64,000 nt of DNA from Pseudomonas sp. ACN8 (GTDB lineage: Bacteria; Pseudomonadota; Gammaproteobacteria; Pseudomonadales; Pseudomonadaceae), in contig NZ_MRCS01000021.1 of NCBI RefSeq assembly GCF_002303925.1, forward strand, positions 1 to 64,000. The letters run 5' to 3'. Shown piece after piece: positions 16,691-27,397 of the stretch (position 1 is the first letter of the stretch; each line of letters starts with the position of its first letter). A model generated the notes under the pieces. That model searched no databases. It was given only the letters and a program-made list of their open reading frames with translations, and had not been told where the DNA came from. The position numbers and the translations under genes are program-made.

Positions 16691-17861
16691 TTGTATTTTC
16701 CTTTACAAGCGGTGCATCTTGCCCCCTCAACACTATAGACCAGTACCACAAGACTACCAAAAAGCCGAATGAGTTGAACAATACCGGATTACTCATGGAC
16801 ATGATCAAGTAAAGAATCATTATTAGCCTGCTCGAAGCCGATACTGAATCGAGTGAAATATTACGAACAGGAAACAACAGAACGAGAAGTAGCAACGCGG
16901 ATAAAGGAAGACCAAAGAACCGAATTGCATCCATCCAGGTAATTTCGGTCTGAGATACGACAGCTCCATATCCTTCTGTAAAGAAATACGCCCCAAGCCC
17001 CTTGCCAAACAACAACATATCCCAATCAATGATGCCAAAAAAAGAAATGAGATGACCAATTTTAATGCTGTTTGACTGCTCGTTCGAGCTAAACATGCTG
17101 GTCTCGCTAGCCAGAAAATACAAGGCAAACGCTACCAGCGGAACTGCAACAATAATCATCAGCAACCGCATCGACCAATTTTTGTGAGAAAAATACAGGA
17201 CCGACAATGATACCAGCGCCATCACCATAAGAGCTCGAGAGGCAGAACAGACAATAGCGGTCGATACAACAATTACAAAAAATAAAGCACCGATTTTTTT
17301 GAGGTTCAAAAAATCAATAAAAAACAGGGAAAGCGGCACCAATAGAAAAGGAGTTGATCGATGATGGAGCATAAACATCTGCAAACCACCAAAATTTCGA
17401 ACACCGTAAAACCCTAACTCGTTAGCATTGTAATAATCCAGAAGGATCCTGCCTATAGGCAAACTGGGCAGAACCATCAGCAAGAATGAGAGCCCACACA
17501 TTACAAGCGCGAAAATCGCCCCCGTGAATTTAACAGCGCGAGACATATCAACTTTGAAATTATTTATAAAATAAATAAGAAATAGCGCGACAGAGCCGAA
17601 GAGCATTTGCCTGCCTAAAGAATCATCAGCCCCACTTAAAAAGCCCAAAAAATACCCATAGATAAAAATCAAAACAATTAATAGTGGTGCATATGTTATT
17701 GCTGGTCTAAAAAACAAAAAACCGATAGACAAAAGAAATAGCGGAGCAAATATTAATTTGTTCAGTAAAAAAACTGGCGTGAGCACCGTTGACAGACAGT
17801 AGAGCAATACAAGAAAAGTCGCAGCACCTTTATTGTAGGAAACCGTTTTATTGACGCCCAC
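16680..17861 (-). CDS. wzy: O-antigen polymerase (Wzy-like)
   Basis: This 393-residue protein is almost entirely hydrophobic, with about eleven membrane segments and a larger external loop in the second half (about residues 255-320). That is the usual layout of Wzy polymerases. Sequence conservation in this family is low, so the call rests on topology, length and position between wzx and glycosyltransferase genes. The start is a GTG at 17,861 that shares one base with the preceding TAG; GAAGG lies about ten bases upstream. The A+T-rich composition suggests acquisition with the glycosyltransferase block. Confidence 0.75.
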   Translation of the reverse strand: MGVNKTVSYNKGAATFLVLLYCLSTVLTPVFLLNKLIFAPLFLLSIGFLFFRPAITYAPLLIVLIFIYGYFLGFLSGADDSLGRQMLFGSVALFLIYFINNFKVDMSRAVKFTGAIFALVMCGLSFLLMVLPSLPIGRILLDYYNANELGFYGVRNFGGLQMFMLHHRSTPFLLVPLSLFFIDFLNLKKIGALFFVIVVSTAIVCSASRALMVMALVSLSVLYFSHKNWSMRLLMIIVAVPLVAFALYFLASETSMFSSNEQSNSIKIGHLISFFGIIDWDMLLFGKGLGAYFFTEGYGAVVSQTEITWMDAIRFFGLPLSALLLLVLLFPVRNISLDSVSASSRLIMILYLIMSMSNPVLFNSFGFLVVLWYWSIVLRGQDAPLVKENTNGE

Positions 17862-19306
17862 TATACTGAGACCTTCTTATTGAATCTGCCCGCAGAAACC
17901 AGAATTTTAACAAGCAACTTGACTTTCTTAGAAAATGTCAAATTACGAAACAAGCGCAAAGCAAATCCGTCACCAAGATTGTAGAGTGACAGAAACGAGC
18001 TCACAGAAATATCTACATTCGCTCGACGCTTGTCCTTCATGAAAAAAGTAATATCCCCCGTCCACTCGTTCGATATATCCAGCATATTCTCAGTGGTTTG
18101 GCCTTTGAACACACATGCCAAATAGCGACGTTTAACGTTTTCGATCCCGTTGACGGTTTCTATTTCAGTAAAGATCGAATCCGAGTGACGGTATTCATTG
18201 ATACAAAATAGGACTTCATCAACATTCCCACGTTTCAACTTGTCAGCTGGAGAATACCCTTGAATGGGCGAGACCAATCCGACACAGCGCCGGCCGCTCA
18301 AATATTGCTCTGCGAATGCAGTGCCTCCGGGAATAGGATGACTGTCTACGTAGTAGTCAGCTTCTGCTACAGCCTTGCTATATTCGTCAAATTCGAGATG
18401 AGAGCAAATTTGCAATCGTCCGCGATACTTTATCTTTAGTGGCCACCACCAAAAAGACGTTTTTAAGTCCGTTCCAATGATTAAAAATCTGGACGAGCTG
18501 TACACATCAAGAATTCGAGAGACGAGCGCGAACAAATCCTTACCTTTGTTGGGTTTGTATTTGACGTCAGAGCCCGCGGAAACAAAAAGCAGCTGCTGGT
18601 TTTTATCTGGCGCTAAATCAAGGTTTCGCGGCGCAACACATGCCTTTACTGGAATCCCCAAGAACGACTTTTTTCCATATATAGTTTTTTCTAAATCCAA
18701 TCTTCTACCGTAACTACTAAGCTCAAAGTAGTAGTCGGCGACTGATGTGCCGTATGAGAAAACATGATCCGCGTGATTTACAAAAAATATTTCTGTACCA
18801 AACAAACGTTTTGCAACACCACAGGCAACGACTGCACAGATATCATCAGGATGTATATGCAAAACAATTTTCTCATATGAGAAAAACAATTTCACAAGCT
18901 GGATAACGATATCAAGTGGTCGATCCATTGAGACTTTCGACGTTTTCGAAAAGAAGCTTTTAATACGCAGTTCCGCGCGAGGAGATGCGCAACGAACAAT
19001 AATGAGATCTACTGGATCCTCATGCATTCCAGCGAGCTTTTCCATAAGCCTGGTGTGCCCACCAGTGAGTAATGGCTCGCTGATGACGTGAACGACTGAC
19101 GCGCAACTCTCCAAGCGTTCAAAGACGCCATGTTTGAACATCCCCAAACAGCGTTCAATTAAATTACTTTCGATCGCCGGGGCATCATAAATTCCAATAT
19201 CAGCAAACCACAACAGGGTTCCATACAGGACTGCTGTTTCTAATGCTTTATTCGCGTCAGTCTCAGAGATTATTCTGGACTCTAGATCAGCCATTAATTT
19301 CTTCAT
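17861..19306 (-). CDS. GT-B fold glycosyltransferase, unassigned
   Basis: This 481-residue soluble protein is of glycosyltransferase 4-like build. An N-terminal region contains ISEPLLTGGHTRLMEKL (like the glycine-rich acceptor-side loop) and HIHPDDICAVV. A C-terminal donor domain carries FVSAGSDVKYKPNKGKDLF, FLIIGTDL, and SHPIPGGTAFAEQYLSGRRC, where the glutamate after GGTAF sits where GT-B retaining enzymes bind the donor. No closer family was recognised, and it is longer than typical O-antigen GT4 enzymes. It lies between wzx (overlap four bases) and wzy (one base). Confidence 0.7.
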   Translation of the reverse strand: MKKLMADLESRIISETDANKALETAVLYGTLLWFADIGIYDAPAIESNLIERCLGMFKHGVFERLESCASVVHVISEPLLTGGHTRLMEKLAGMHEDPVDLIIVRCASPRAELRIKSFFSKTSKVSMDRPLDIVIQLVKLFFSYEKIVLHIHPDDICAVVACGVAKRLFGTEIFFVNHADHVFSYGTSVADYYFELSSYGRRLDLEKTIYGKKSFLGIPVKACVAPRNLDLAPDKNQQLLFVSAGSDVKYKPNKGKDLFALVSRILDVYSSSRFLIIGTDLKTSFWWWPLKIKYRGRLQICSHLEFDEYSKAVAEADYYVDSHPIPGGTAFAEQYLSGRRCVGLVSPIQGYSPADKLKRGNVDEVLFCINEYRHSDSIFTEIETVNGIENVKRRYLACVFKGQTTENMLDISNEWTGDITFFMKDKRRANVDISVSSFLSLYNLGDGFALRLFRNLTFSKKVKLLVKILVSAGRFNKKVSV

Positions 19307-20580
19307 ATGGCTTGCCCCGAATGTGAAGCAGAATGATCATCCAGTTTTCGATAAACGAACAGATACATCACCACGCTATACAGCGCATAGTTCGCTGCAT
19401 AACCCCATGTGACCGCTGCCATACCCCACAGATCTGTAAAGACAACTGAAAGAACATAAAAACTTGCACAAGATAAAAACTCAGTAACCACAAATAATTT
19501 AACCATGGCCTTACTGAGCATCACATACGCCATAATCCAGCTGCATATTTTTAAACTATCACCGACCACCTGACCTGAGAAAAAATCACGAACGGGATAA
19601 AACTCTGAAGTAAACAGCAGCGAGACCACAATATCTCTAAGCAGGTACATGAGCAGCCCGGCGACAACTGCAACAGGCAATATCAGTTTATAGCCGTCCA
19701 AAACCTCTCTTTTTATTTCAATACCAGATTTTAACTCAGAGAGTCGAGGCAAATAATAGACACTCAAAGTAGTCGTCACTAACAAAAGATAAGCCGCGCT
19801 CAATCGCCACATTGCTTCCCAATAACCAGCCACTTCCAAGCCGTATGTATTGGCTAAATGATTTCGCACCAGCATCTGCCCTAGAGGAACGCAGGCAGCA
19901 GATACAACGGCCATCAAAAAATAACCTGACAAATTGCGCAGGGTGTCTCTATCGACACGCCCAATGAGCGAACTGATATTGAACCATTCTGTCCTGAGAC
20001 ATAAAAGCAGCGTAACAACAAAACTAACCGACTGATATATTACCAGCGCTATCAGTGCCCCATACAAACCAAGTTGAGTAGCCAGGTAAAAAGTTACAGA
20101 GAACGACAGAAGACTTCCGACGATATTCGCTACCACATACAGCAGAATCTCCTTTCTGCCATTCAATATTGCCAGCAGCAAAGCATTTAACGAAAAAAAA
20201 ACCATGCCGCCAGCGAACCAGAGAAAAACATCGCCTAGATTTTCATCTTTTAAAAACATCAAAGCAAGCTGACGATGAAACAATGCAACCAGACCACCTA
20301 CCAGTACACTGCCCACAATCGTAATGGTACCGGCTGTTCTCCACAGCTTGACCTGTCGGTCAGGACTGTCGTGAAATTGTGCCGTATATTTCACGACACC
20401 GTTGCTGATTGCTCCACCTGTAAACGTCGTGATCATTTGCACCGCGTTTTGGAACTGCCCGATTGCTGCGTAACCAGCAGGCCCGACATACACGGCAAGA
20501 ACCTTATTAAGCCCCAACAAGGTCAACATCTTTATGACGACTGCTATTCCATTTAGCAGACTGGTTCTAACTAGGTTCAT
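19303..20580 (-). CDS. wzx: O-antigen flippase (Wzx-like)
   Basis: This 425-residue polytopic protein has about twelve membrane segments and the polysaccharide-export opening [20 protein letters not shown] followed by [18 protein letters not shown]. This matches Wzx translocases of the WzxE type, which flip undecaprenyl-pyrophosphate-linked repeats outward. Its partner genes, a Wzy-like polymerase and wzz, are in the same locus. It overlaps the aminotransferase gene upstream by four bases. The adjacency of fdtA/C/B-like genes and this kind of flippase recalls the enterobacterial common antigen cluster. Confidence 0.85.
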   Translation of the reverse strand: MNLVRTSLLNGIAVVIKMLTLLGLNKVLAVYVGPAGYAAIGQFQNAVQMITTFTGGAISNGVVKYTAQFHDSPDRQVKLWRTAGTITIVGSVLVGGLVALFHRQLALMFLKDENLGDVFLWFAGGMVFFSLNALLLAILNGRKEILLYVVANIVGSLLSFSVTFYLATQLGLYGALIALVIYQSVSFVVTLLLCLRTEWFNISSLIGRVDRDTLRNLSGYFLMAVVSAACVPLGQMLVRNHLANTYGLEVAGYWEAMWRLSAAYLLLVTTTLSVYYLPRLSELKSGIEIKREVLDGYKLILPVAVVAGLLMYLLRDIVVSLLFTSEFYPVRDFFSGQVVGDSLKICSWIMAYVMLSKAMVKLFVVTEFLSCASFYVLSVVFTDLWGMAAVTWGYAANYALYSVVMYLFVYRKLDDHSASHSGQAI

Positions 20581-21704
20581 GTCCTGTCTGACTGAAAACT
20601 ATTACAGGTAGCTACTACAGCACGCGCGTCTTCCAGAGATAAATCCGGGCCCATCGGCAAGCTAAGTATTTGACGATGAACCTGTTCCGATACAGGCAGA
20701 GAACAAGCTGCCAATTCAGAATACGCCTGCTGTTGATGAGGAGGAATTGGATAATGGATAAGAGTTTGTACATTATTTGCAAGTAAATGCTTTTGCAAGG
20801 CATCCCGATCCTCACAGAGCACGGTATACACGTGCCATACATGACTTGGATCGCCCGATGAGTCGAAGCTTGAAGATACTGGCAACCTGATCGCAGGATT
20901 TTTAATATTAGCTGTATACAGGCTCGCAATTTGTCGACGATGAACAGTTTGCTCGTCAAGGTACTTAAGCTTTACCGAAAGCATGGCCGCCTGAATCTCG
21001 TCCAGTCGACTATTCATTCCCCGATAAAGGTTCTTGTATTTCTCATGCGAACCGTAATTACGCAATGCTCTAAGCGTAGAGGCTAAAATATCGTCATTCG
21101 TGGTTATTGCTCCGGCGTCCCCAAGAGCGCCTAGATTCTTGCCTGGGTAGAAGCTAAAACCGGAAGCGTGCCCCCATGCACCTGCTTTTACCCCGTTGAT
21201 ACTCGCTCCGTGGGATTGTGCGGAGTCCTCCAAGACGAGCAATCCGGTGCGTTCAGCCAATGCAATGATTGCAGGCATGTCGGCTATCCGACCATAAAGA
21301 TGTACCGGAAGAATCGCTTTGGTTTTAGCGGTGATGGCGGCTTCGGCATTGACCGGGCAAATATTGAACGTTGTCAGGTCAGGCTCTACCAGGACAGGCA
21401 CCAACCCGTTTTCCGAAATCGCAAGAATGCTCGCGATATAGGTATTAGACGGAACCAGAATTTCGTCACCTTCGCTAAGGTAACCCAGTTCTTTCCAGGC
21501 TCTGATTACCAACACCAATGCATCCAGTCCATTAGCTACGCCAATGCAATGTTTGGTTCCACAGTACTGCGCATAGCTGCTTTCAAATTGTTGAAGTTCG
21601 CTTCCTCCAATGTACCAACCGGAATCGATAACGCGCGTACAGGCTTCAATTAGCTCATCGCGGCAAGCGTGGTTGATGGATTTCAAATCAAGGAAACTAA
21701 TCAT
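20577..21704 (-). CDS. fdtB: DegT/DnrJ/EryC1/StrS sugar aminotransferase (FdtB/QdtB-like), second set
   Basis: This 375-residue PLP enzyme has the Schiff-base lysine at 189 in [15 protein letters not shown] and the [10 protein letters not shown] motif (158-167). In context it aminates C3 of the ketone produced by the FdtA-like enzyme encoded two genes upstream. It is clearly a different family member from the one at 4104 (for example [17 protein letters not shown] here against GRQAGSFGDVACFSFYP there). It is therefore not a recent duplicate. It overlaps both neighbours by four bases. Whether the product is Fuc3N or Qui3N cannot be read from the sequence. Confidence 0.85.
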   Translation of the reverse strand: MISFLDLKSINHACRDELIEACTRVIDSGWYIGGSELQQFESSYAQYCGTKHCIGVANGLDALVLVIRAWKELGYLSEGDEILVPSNTYIASILAISENGLVPVLVEPDLTTFNICPVNAEAAITAKTKAILPVHLYGRIADMPAIIALAERTGLLVLEDSAQSHGASINGVKAGAWGHASGFSFYPGKNLGALGDAGAITTNDDILASTLRALRNYGSHEKYKNLYRGMNSRLDEIQAAMLSVKLKYLDEQTVHRRQIASLYTANIKNPAIRLPVSSSFDSSGDPSHVWHVYTVLCEDRDALQKHLLANNVQTLIHYPIPPHQQQAYSELAACSLPVSEQVHRQILSLPMGPDLSLEDARAVVATCNSFQSDRT

Positions 21705-22165
21705 TCGCTCAGATACCTAATAACTTTAGCTGGGTTACCCACAACAACTGCCCGATCAGGAACATTGGAAACAACGACTGCCCCGGCTCCTACCATTGCC
21801 TGCTCACCAATAGTCACGCCCGGTAAAATCGTTGCGTTGGCGCCAATGCTTGCACCCTGTTTAATAGAGATGCCCGAAAAAGTCTCCGGATAAACCTTGG
21901 AACGCGGCATTACGTCATTGGTGAACGTTGCGTTTGGCCCGATAAAAACGTTATCAGCGACAACAGTACCCTCCCAAAGGAATACTCCCGACTTGATCGT
22001 CACGTTATTGCCGACCGTCACGCCGTTTTCAACTAGCGTGTGCGCGCATATATTGCAATTCTCGCCAATAACCGCACCGTCAAAAACCACAGCAAATTGC
22101 CACACTTGGGTGTTTTTACCGATCCTAGTACTTTTGACATCGGCGAACGGATGGATTTTAGGCAT
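21701..22165 (-). CDS. fdtC: Sugar 3-N-acetyltransferase (FdtC/QdtC-like)
   Basis: This 154-residue left-handed beta-helix protein has hexapeptide repeats such as [35 protein letters not shown] and [20 protein letters not shown], ending [12 protein letters not shown]. It corresponds closely in length and order to the N-terminal half of the fused protein at 6134. It should acetylate the 3-amino group of the dTDP sugar with acetyl-CoA. It overlaps the FdtA-like gene by eight bases and the aminotransferase by four. Confidence 0.87.
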   Translation of the reverse strand: MPKIHPFADVKSTRIGKNTQVWQFAVVFDGAVIGENCNICAHTLVENGVTVGNNVTIKSGVFLWEGTVVADNVFIGPNATFTNDVMPRSKVYPETFSGISIKQGASIGANATILPGVTIGEQAMVGAGAVVVSNVPDRAVVVGNPAKVIRYLSE

Positions 22166-22562
22166 TCTTTACCTGCTCCACGAAAACCTCGTAGTTCCTG
22201 ATGTAATCCTGTTCATCGTAGAAATCACTGGCAAGCACAAGCAGGACGCAATCTGAACTGAACTCATGCATTTCATGCCAGATCATTTTCTCGATAACGA
22301 TCGCTTTGTCAGGAACATCCAGCCAGACTTCTTCCTGAGTATGGCCATCATCTATTTTCATCAAGCAACGCCCGGAGACGCAGACCGCAACTTGCGTCAG
22401 CTCTTTGTGGGCATGAAAACCTCGCGGTACGCCAGGCTGGGTATCGGTCAGGTAATACACGCGCTTGATGGCGAACGGAATGTTTTTATCGTTTTCAAGC
22501 GCTATAAGATGACCTCGTTCATCACCCAATGTCTTGATATCCAGAAACTTTATCAAGCTCAT
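22158..22562 (-). CDS. fdtA: dTDP-4-keto-6-deoxyglucose 3,4-ketoisomerase (FdtA/QdtA-like)
   Basis: This WxcM-type cupin is 134 residues from the ATG at 22,562; a GTG one codon earlier is possible. It contains RGHLIALEN near the start, the conserved [12 protein letters not shown] catalytic stretch, and [20 protein letters not shown] at the end. It moves the keto group from C4 to C3 on dTDP-4-keto-6-deoxyglucose, diverting RmlB product from the rhamnose route. FdtA and QdtA differ only in the C4 stereochemistry of the product, which I cannot assign. The start shares one base with the rmlC stop. Confidence 0.87.
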   Translation of the reverse strand: MSLIKFLDIKTLGDERGHLIALENDKNIPFAIKRVYYLTDTQPGVPRGFHAHKELTQVAVCVSGRCLMKIDDGHTQEEVWLDVPDKAIVIEKMIWHEMHEFSSDCVLLVLASDFYDEQDYIRNYEVFVEQVKNA

Positions 22563-23125
22563 CACTGGATCACCGACAAACTAGCGACACCGGGTGCTTG
22601 CTCGTCTTTTTCACTGATGATGTAGTGATCAGATCCCGGCCAATTGATTCCGAGTTGCGAGTCGCTCCAATGAAGCGCGCCCTCAGAGGCTTTATCGTAA
22701 TAGTCCGTAGTCTTGTAGAGGAAATGGGTATTATCTTCCAACGCAACGAACCCGTGCGCGAAGCCTTCCGGAATCCAGAGCATCTTATGGTTACTGCTGG
22801 AAAGCTCAATGCCAATCCATTGCAGGTAAGTCGCGGAGTCCGACCGTATATCCACTGCGACATCGTACACTGAGCCCAGAACGACACGCACCAGTTTACC
22901 CTGCGCATGGGGCGAGCGCTGGAAATGCAGCCCCCGTAATACGTCCTTGGCTGAACAGGAGTGGTTATCCTGAACAAACGCGCGAGGAACGGGTAACCCG
23001 AGATCTTTCAAAGCAGCGTGAAATTTTTCCTGGTTAAAGCTTTCCATGAACCAGCCGCGCTCATCGCCATAAACCGCAGGCTCGACGATTACCACATCGG
23101 GAATCGAGGTCTGGATCAATTTCAT
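22562..23125 (-). CDS. rmlC: dTDP-4-dehydrorhamnose 3,5-epimerase
   Basis: This 187-residue RmlC cupin shows [11 protein letters not shown] (about 22-32), [20 protein letters not shown] with the catalytic histidine, QGKLVRV, and [15 protein letters not shown]. It converts dTDP-4-keto-6-deoxyglucose to dTDP-4-keto-L-rhamnose. The length is normal. It overlaps rmlA by four bases. Confidence 0.96.
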   Translation of the reverse strand: MKLIQTSIPDVVIVEPAVYGDERGWFMESFNQEKFHAALKDLGLPVPRAFVQDNHSCSAKDVLRGLHFQRSPHAQGKLVRVVLGSVYDVAVDIRSDSATYLQWIGIELSSSNHKMLWIPEGFAHGFVALEDNTHFLYKTTDYYDKASEGALHWSDSQLGINWPGSDHYIISEKDEQAPGVASLSVIQ

Positions 23126-24015
23126 TTGCCAGCAGCCTCTACAAGTAGCTTCTGCAGGTATTGACCATAGCCAGTCTTTTTGAGTTTTTCAGCTTGGGTG
23201 CTGAGCTGCTCTGGAGTGATCCAGCCGCTGTTGAACGCGATTTCTTCCAGGCAAGCCACTTTGAGGCCCTGGCGATGTTCAATGGTATGTACGAAGTGGC
23301 TCGCTTCCAGCAGCGACTCATGAGTGCCGGTGTCCAGCCAGGCAAAGCCACGACCGAGCATTTCCACGGTCAGTGATTTATCGTCCAGATACGCTTTGTT
23401 GACATCAGTGATTTCCAGCTCGCCACGAGGCGACGGCTTGATGTTCTTGGCGATTTCCACGACACGATTGTCATAAAAATACAGCCCGGTAACCGCATAG
23501 TTGGACTTCGGATGGCTCGGTTTTTCCTCAATGCTGAGGGCGCGGCCGGTGCTGTCGAACTCCACCACGCCGAAACGCTCAGGATCAGACACGTGGTAAC
23601 CAAATACAGTAGCCCCGGAGGCTTGAGACATGGCCGAGCGAAGGTTATCGGAGAAGTGCTGACCGTAGAAAATGTTGTCGCCAAGAATCAGACAGCAAGG
23701 ATCGTTGCCGATAAATTCTTCTCCAATGATGAAGGCCTGCGCCAATCCATCCGGGCTTGGTTGCTCAGCGTAGGTCAACTCAATACCGTATTGACTGCCA
23801 TCCCCCAGCAGCTTCTTGAAACACGGCAGATCTTCTGGAGTAGAAATGATCAGAATTTCGCGCATCCCGGCCAGCATCAACACGGAGAGCGGATAGAAAA
23901 TCATCGGCTTGTCGAAGATAGGAAGCATCTGTTTCGACACGCCCAACGTCAATGGATGCAAGCGCGTACCAGAGCCGCCTGCCAGAATGATGCCTTTGCG
24001 TTTGATGAAGGTCAT
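23122..24015 (-). CDS. rmlA: Glucose-1-phosphate thymidylyltransferase
   Basis: This 297-residue enzyme has the nucleotide-binding [13 protein letters not shown] motif (11-23), [25 protein letters not shown] and [16 protein letters not shown], all typical of RmlA. It makes dTDP-glucose, the precursor for both L-rhamnose and the 3-acetamido sugars encoded in this window. It overlaps rmlD and rmlC by four bases each. Confidence 0.96.
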   Translation of the reverse strand: MTFIKRKGIILAGGSGTRLHPLTLGVSKQMLPIFDKPMIFYPLSVLMLAGMREILIISTPEDLPCFKKLLGDGSQYGIELTYAEQPSPDGLAQAFIIGEEFIGNDPCCLILGDNIFYGQHFSDNLRSAMSQASGATVFGYHVSDPERFGVVEFDSTGRALSIEEKPSHPKSNYAVTGLYFYDNRVVEIAKNIKPSPRGELEITDVNKAYLDDKSLTVEMLGRGFAWLDTGTHESLLEASHFVHTIEHRQGLKVACLEEIAFNSGWITPEQLSTQAEKLKKTGYGQYLQKLLVEAAGK

Positions 24016-24881
24016 TTTTCTAACACTTCCTTTAATATCCGGGTCACACCACTACGCCAATCCGGCAAGTGGGTGGAAAAAGTATCGCGCAGTTTCTCGG
24101 TATTGAGCCGGGAATTCAATGGTCGACGCGCAGGCGTCGGGAACTGCGTGGTCGGTATTGTATTGAGCGCTTGCACCTGCTGGGGAAGACCGCTCGCCTT
24201 GCCTTGTTCGATGACCAAGCTTGCGTATTCGTGCCACGAAGTGAAACCTGCTGCCACCAAGTGATAAATACCCGCGACCTCAGGATCGACGAGTGCCTGG
24301 CGGATCATGGCCGCAGTGACATCAGCGATCAGATCAGCACCCGTTGGAGCTCCAACCTGATCGTCGATAATGTTGAGCTCATCGCGATCTGCTGCGAGGC
24401 GCAACCTCGTTTTAGCGAAATTGTTTCCTCGTGCGCCGTAGACCCAAGAAGTACGCATGATCAGGTATTTGCAGCCTGCCGCAGTAATGGCCTGCTCCCC
24501 CATCAACTTGGTCATGCCGTAGTAATTGACGGGAGAAACAACATCGCCTTCCTGCCAGGGCACCGAGCCAGCACCGTCGAACACGTAATCCGTGGAATAG
24601 TGAGCAAACCAACTACCCAGCTTCGCGGCTTCTTCCGCGATAGCCTGTACCAGATCCTTATCGGATTCGGCCCTGTCCACCGCAGTATAGGCGGCAGCAT
24701 TGACGATGATGTCTGGCGCAACTCGCTGGATGGTTGCCCGCAAGCGGGGCACATCGGCGAGATCACCGCATAAACCATCCTCGACATTGCGGTCCAGTGC
24801 TATCACTTCGCCCAGGTTTGCCAGTGATCGCTGAAGCTCCCAGCCTACCTGTCCGTTTTTACCCAGCAACAAAAGCTTCAA
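24012..24881 (-). CDS. rmlD: dTDP-4-dehydrorhamnose reductase
   Basis: This 289-residue SDR enzyme starts [20 protein letters not shown]. It has [14 protein letters not shown] and [13 protein letters not shown] (YxxxK) in the active site and TRWVYG-like [12 protein letters not shown]. It performs the last reduction to dTDP-L-rhamnose. It follows rmlB by seven bases and overlaps rmlA by four. Confidence 0.95.
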   Translation of the reverse strand: MKLLLLGKNGQVGWELQRSLANLGEVIALDRNVEDGLCGDLADVPRLRATIQRVAPDIIVNAAAYTAVDRAESDKDLVQAIAEEAAKLGSWFAHYSTDYVFDGAGSVPWQEGDVVSPVNYYGMTKLMGEQAITAAGCKYLIMRTSWVYGARGNNFAKTRLRLAADRDELNIIDDQVGAPTGADLIADVTAAMIRQALVDPEVAGIYHLVAAGFTSWHEYASLVIEQGKASGLPQQVQALNTIPTTQFPTPARRPLNSRLNTEKLRDTFSTHLPDWRSGVTRILKEVLEK

Positions 24882-24888
24882 ATCAGGC

Positions 24889-25956
24889 TTACCGCTCAGA
24901 GTAGTTCTGGTCGATCCATTGCTGGTAGCTGCCGCTTTTAACGTGCTCTACCCAAGACTGATTGTTCAGGTACCACTCCACCGTCTTACGGATACCGGAA
25001 TCGAACGTTTCTTCCGGCACCCAACCCAACTCAAGTTGAATTTTGCTGGCGTCGATTGCATAACGCTGGTCGTGGCCCGGACGATCCTGGACGTAAGTAA
25101 TCAGTTGAGCATGTGGGCGATGCGGTGAATCCGGGCATAGCTCATCCAGCAAAGCGCAAACCGTATGGACCACTTCGAGGTTTTTCTTCTCGTTGTGACC
25201 ACCGATATTGTAGGTTTCGCCTATCTCGCCCTCGGTTACGACTTTGTAAAGTGCGCGGGCGTGATCTTCTACATACAACCAGTCACGGACTTGATCGCCC
25301 TTGCCGTAAATAGGCAAGGCTTTACCTTCCAGCGCGTTCAGGATAACCAGCGGGATCAGTTTTTCCGGGAAATGGCATGGGCCGTAGTTGTTAGAGCAGT
25401 TGGTGACTACAGCTGGCAAGCCATAAGTTCTGCTCCAAGCCCGAACCAGATGATCCGAGCTTGCCTTGCTCGCAGAGTAAGGAGAGCTCGGCTGGTAAGG
25501 AGTCTGTTCAGTGAAAAGATCTTCCGGGCCTTCAAGATCGCCATACACTTCGTCGGTCGAAATGTGATGGAACCGGAAATTCTGTTGAGCGGTTGCGTCC
25601 AGGCTATTCCAGTATTGACGGACTGCTTCCAGCAGGGTGTATGTACCGACGATATTAGTCTGAATGAAGTCCGATGGACCACTGATCGAGCGGTCAACAT
25701 GGGACTCTGCAGCCAGGTGCATAACCGCATCAGGCCGATGCTCATCGAACACACACTGCAACTGAGTGGCGTCGCAAATATCGACACGCTCGAAGGCATA
25801 TCGGTCACTTTTGGCACTATCACCCAAGGACTCGAGGTTACCGGCGTAAGTCAATTTATCCAGATTGATCACCGAATCCTTGGTGTTGGCGATGATATGA
25901 CGGACTACTGCCGAGCCAATAAATCCAGCGCCACCGGTTACTAATATTTTCAACAT
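24889..25956 (-). CDS. rmlB: dTDP-glucose 4,6-dehydratase
   Basis: This enzyme is about 355 residues and starts with a [19 protein letters not shown]ossmann motif. It has the active-site [11 protein letters not shown] and [15 protein letters not shown] (YxxxK). Its product, dTDP-4-keto-6-deoxyglucose, is the branch point for rhamnose (RmlC, RmlD) and for the ketoisomerases at 22,158 and 6134. Three start codons lie in tandem: ATG 25,959, ATG 25,956 and TTG 25,953. AAGGAG (25,965-25,960) touches the first, is three bases from the second and six from the third. The TTG would give the family's usual MKILVTGG start. I chose the middle ATG as a compromise. Confidence 0.94.
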   Translation of the reverse strand: MLKILVTGGAGFIGSAVVRHIIANTKDSVINLDKLTYAGNLESLGDSAKSDRYAFERVDICDATQLQCVFDEHRPDAVMHLAAESHVDRSISGPSDFIQTNIVGTYTLLEAVRQYWNSLDATAQQNFRFHHISTDEVYGDLEGPEDLFTEQTPYQPSSPYSASKASSDHLVRAWSRTYGLPAVVTNCSNNYGPCHFPEKLIPLVILNALEGKALPIYGKGDQVRDWLYVEDHARALYKVVTEGEIGETYNIGGHNEKKNLEVVHTVCALLDELCPDSPHRPHAQLITYVQDRPGHDQRYAIDASKIQLELGWVPEETFDSGIRKTVEWYLNNQSWVEHVKSGSYQQWIDQNYSER

Positions 25957-25959
25957 CAT

Positions 25960-26244
25960 CTCCTTAGACTCGAATAACGCTCGATATACGTTAATCGTCT
26001 TTAATGCTCACGCAACACCCGTTCGACACGTTATGCACCCGGGCTTGCGAGCTGTGCATCGCAGTCAAGCAAACCAGCCTTCGACACAGGGGGGCAGTTT
26101 ACACTCGTTCCGCGCTAGAGGCCGCAAGGCAAGAGCCCAGGGCTGAAATTCCGACAGGCAACCCGGTACTCGTCTCTTCAAGCGCCTTTTTTTTACTGAA
26201 TACGCACCGTCTGAATTGACTTCTCTTACTGGAACCAAACTGAC
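25960..26244. other. wzz-rmlB intergenic region
   Basis: These 285 bases separate wzz from the long rml-wbpM operon. Only the AAGGAG ribosome site of rmlB is clear. I looked for a JUMPstart/ops element (GGCGGTAG) and for -35/-10 pairs on the minus strand and saw nothing convincing. The operon promoter may be here or upstream of wzz. Confidence 0.4.
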
Positions 26245-27327
26245 CTACAAGCGGTGATTGACTACCTGTACGGTACTTTCATCAGCGTCTCTACGCTTGG
26301 TAATAAAGTGATTCAACAGCGCGATCGAAGAGCCCAACAACCCACCAATCACAATACCCAGAAACACGATCAGCACTTTTTTTGGCTTTACGGGGGAAAC
26401 CGGCAAATCCAGAACGCCATCATGACGAAAGGCTGCAATTTCAAATTTTTCAGATTCGAGTTTTTTGTAGAAATCAACGTCTTTCTGAAGATTACGCAGA
26501 CCCGGAGTGAAAGGGTCCTCAGAATCCCGACTTTCGAGGTTCTTGAGCTCAGCCTCTAGCGCCTTGCTACCACGCATGTAGGTGTTGTCTTCAAACATGT
26601 TTCCTGCCAGTTTTTCAGAACCCCTTCCGGCAAAAACAACTGTATTTTCGAGACCGCTGGATTGTGCAATGAACAAGGCTTCACGAATTTTCGTGATGTT
26701 GTCTTCCCGGATCTTGCGACTGGACTCGCGTAAAGTATCGATTTCAAGTACACGGCTTCGCCCAGCGACCACAGCCTCCTTCTTTGCATTTTGAGCGAGC
26801 TCGCGCGCAGTGCTCTCGCCCACCTGATTAACATAAGAAGTCAGCCAGGCAACGGATCGCTCAGGATTACTGTGTCGCAGCGAAACCGACCAACGCCCGT
26901 CCTCTTCCTTGCCGACGGGTTCCACCGTCATGCTTTTAGAAAACGTATTGTACAGGGATCCACTGGAAACACTCGTGGCATCACCGCCCTCAGCAGGCAG
27001 ATAAGTCGACTCAAAAAACGCCCGACGCTGCGATTCAGACTGAAGGTTACGCAGGAAAATTTTATAAACCTGATCGACTGTAAAAGGTTTCAGCTCTGAC
27101 CTTTCCGCGCGCCCAAAGTTAAGATTGGCAATGTCATTTACTGTAGGAGGAAATATGTAATATCTTGACTCGTATACTGGCGTAGTTAAGAAAGCGTAAA
27201 CACCAGCGACGAGACCACACGCCAGTGCAGTACCGACAACCATCCATTTTCGTGCCCAAACCACACCAAAAATTTCAAAAATATCTAGTTCAACTGAAGA
27301 GTTAACTGTGCTATTACTGTTTTGCAT
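26245..27327 (-). CDS. wzz: O-antigen chain-length determinant Wzz
   Basis: This 360-residue polysaccharide co-polymerase has an N-terminal membrane helix (about residues 31-51), a long periplasmic region (about 52-325) with predicted coiled-coil stretches (around 195-290), and a second membrane helix (about 328-350). The proline/glycine-rich SPVKPKKVLIVFLG just before the second helix is typical. It sets the modal length of Wzy-polymerised O-chains. As in P. aeruginosa it sits next to ihfB at the start of the O-antigen locus. GAAGGG lies 11 bases before the ATG. Confidence 0.93.
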   Translation of the reverse strand: MQNSNSTVNSSVELDIFEIFGVVWARKWMVVGTALACGLVAGVYAFLTTPVYESRYYIFPPTVNDIANLNFGRAERSELKPFTVDQVYKIFLRNLQSESQRRAFFESTYLPAEGGDATSVSSGSLYNTFSKSMTVEPVGKEEDGRWSVSLRHSNPERSVAWLTSYVNQVGESTARELAQNAKKEAVVAGRSRVLEIDTLRESSRKIREDNITKIREALFIAQSSGLENTVVFAGRGSEKLAGNMFEDNTYMRGSKALEAELKNLESRDSEDPFTPGLRNLQKDVDFYKKLESEKFEIAAFRHDGVLDLPVSPVKPKKVLIVFLGIVIGGLLGSSIALLNHFITKRRDADESTVQVVNHRL

Positions 27328-27368
27328 AAATTATTTAGCCCTTCAATTAATACTATATTTCTGCCAGC

Positions 27369-27397
27369 CTGATAAAAATCAAAATGCCATCTGGCAA
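27369..27397 (-). promoter_or_regulatory. Candidate sigma70-type promoter for wzz
   Basis: On the minus strand TTGCCA (27,397-27,392) and TATCAG (27,374-27,369) are 17 bases apart, about 40 bases upstream of the wzz start. They match five and four of the six consensus bases respectively. This is the best pair in the 227-base gap between lapA and wzz. It is a by-eye call. Confidence 0.35.
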
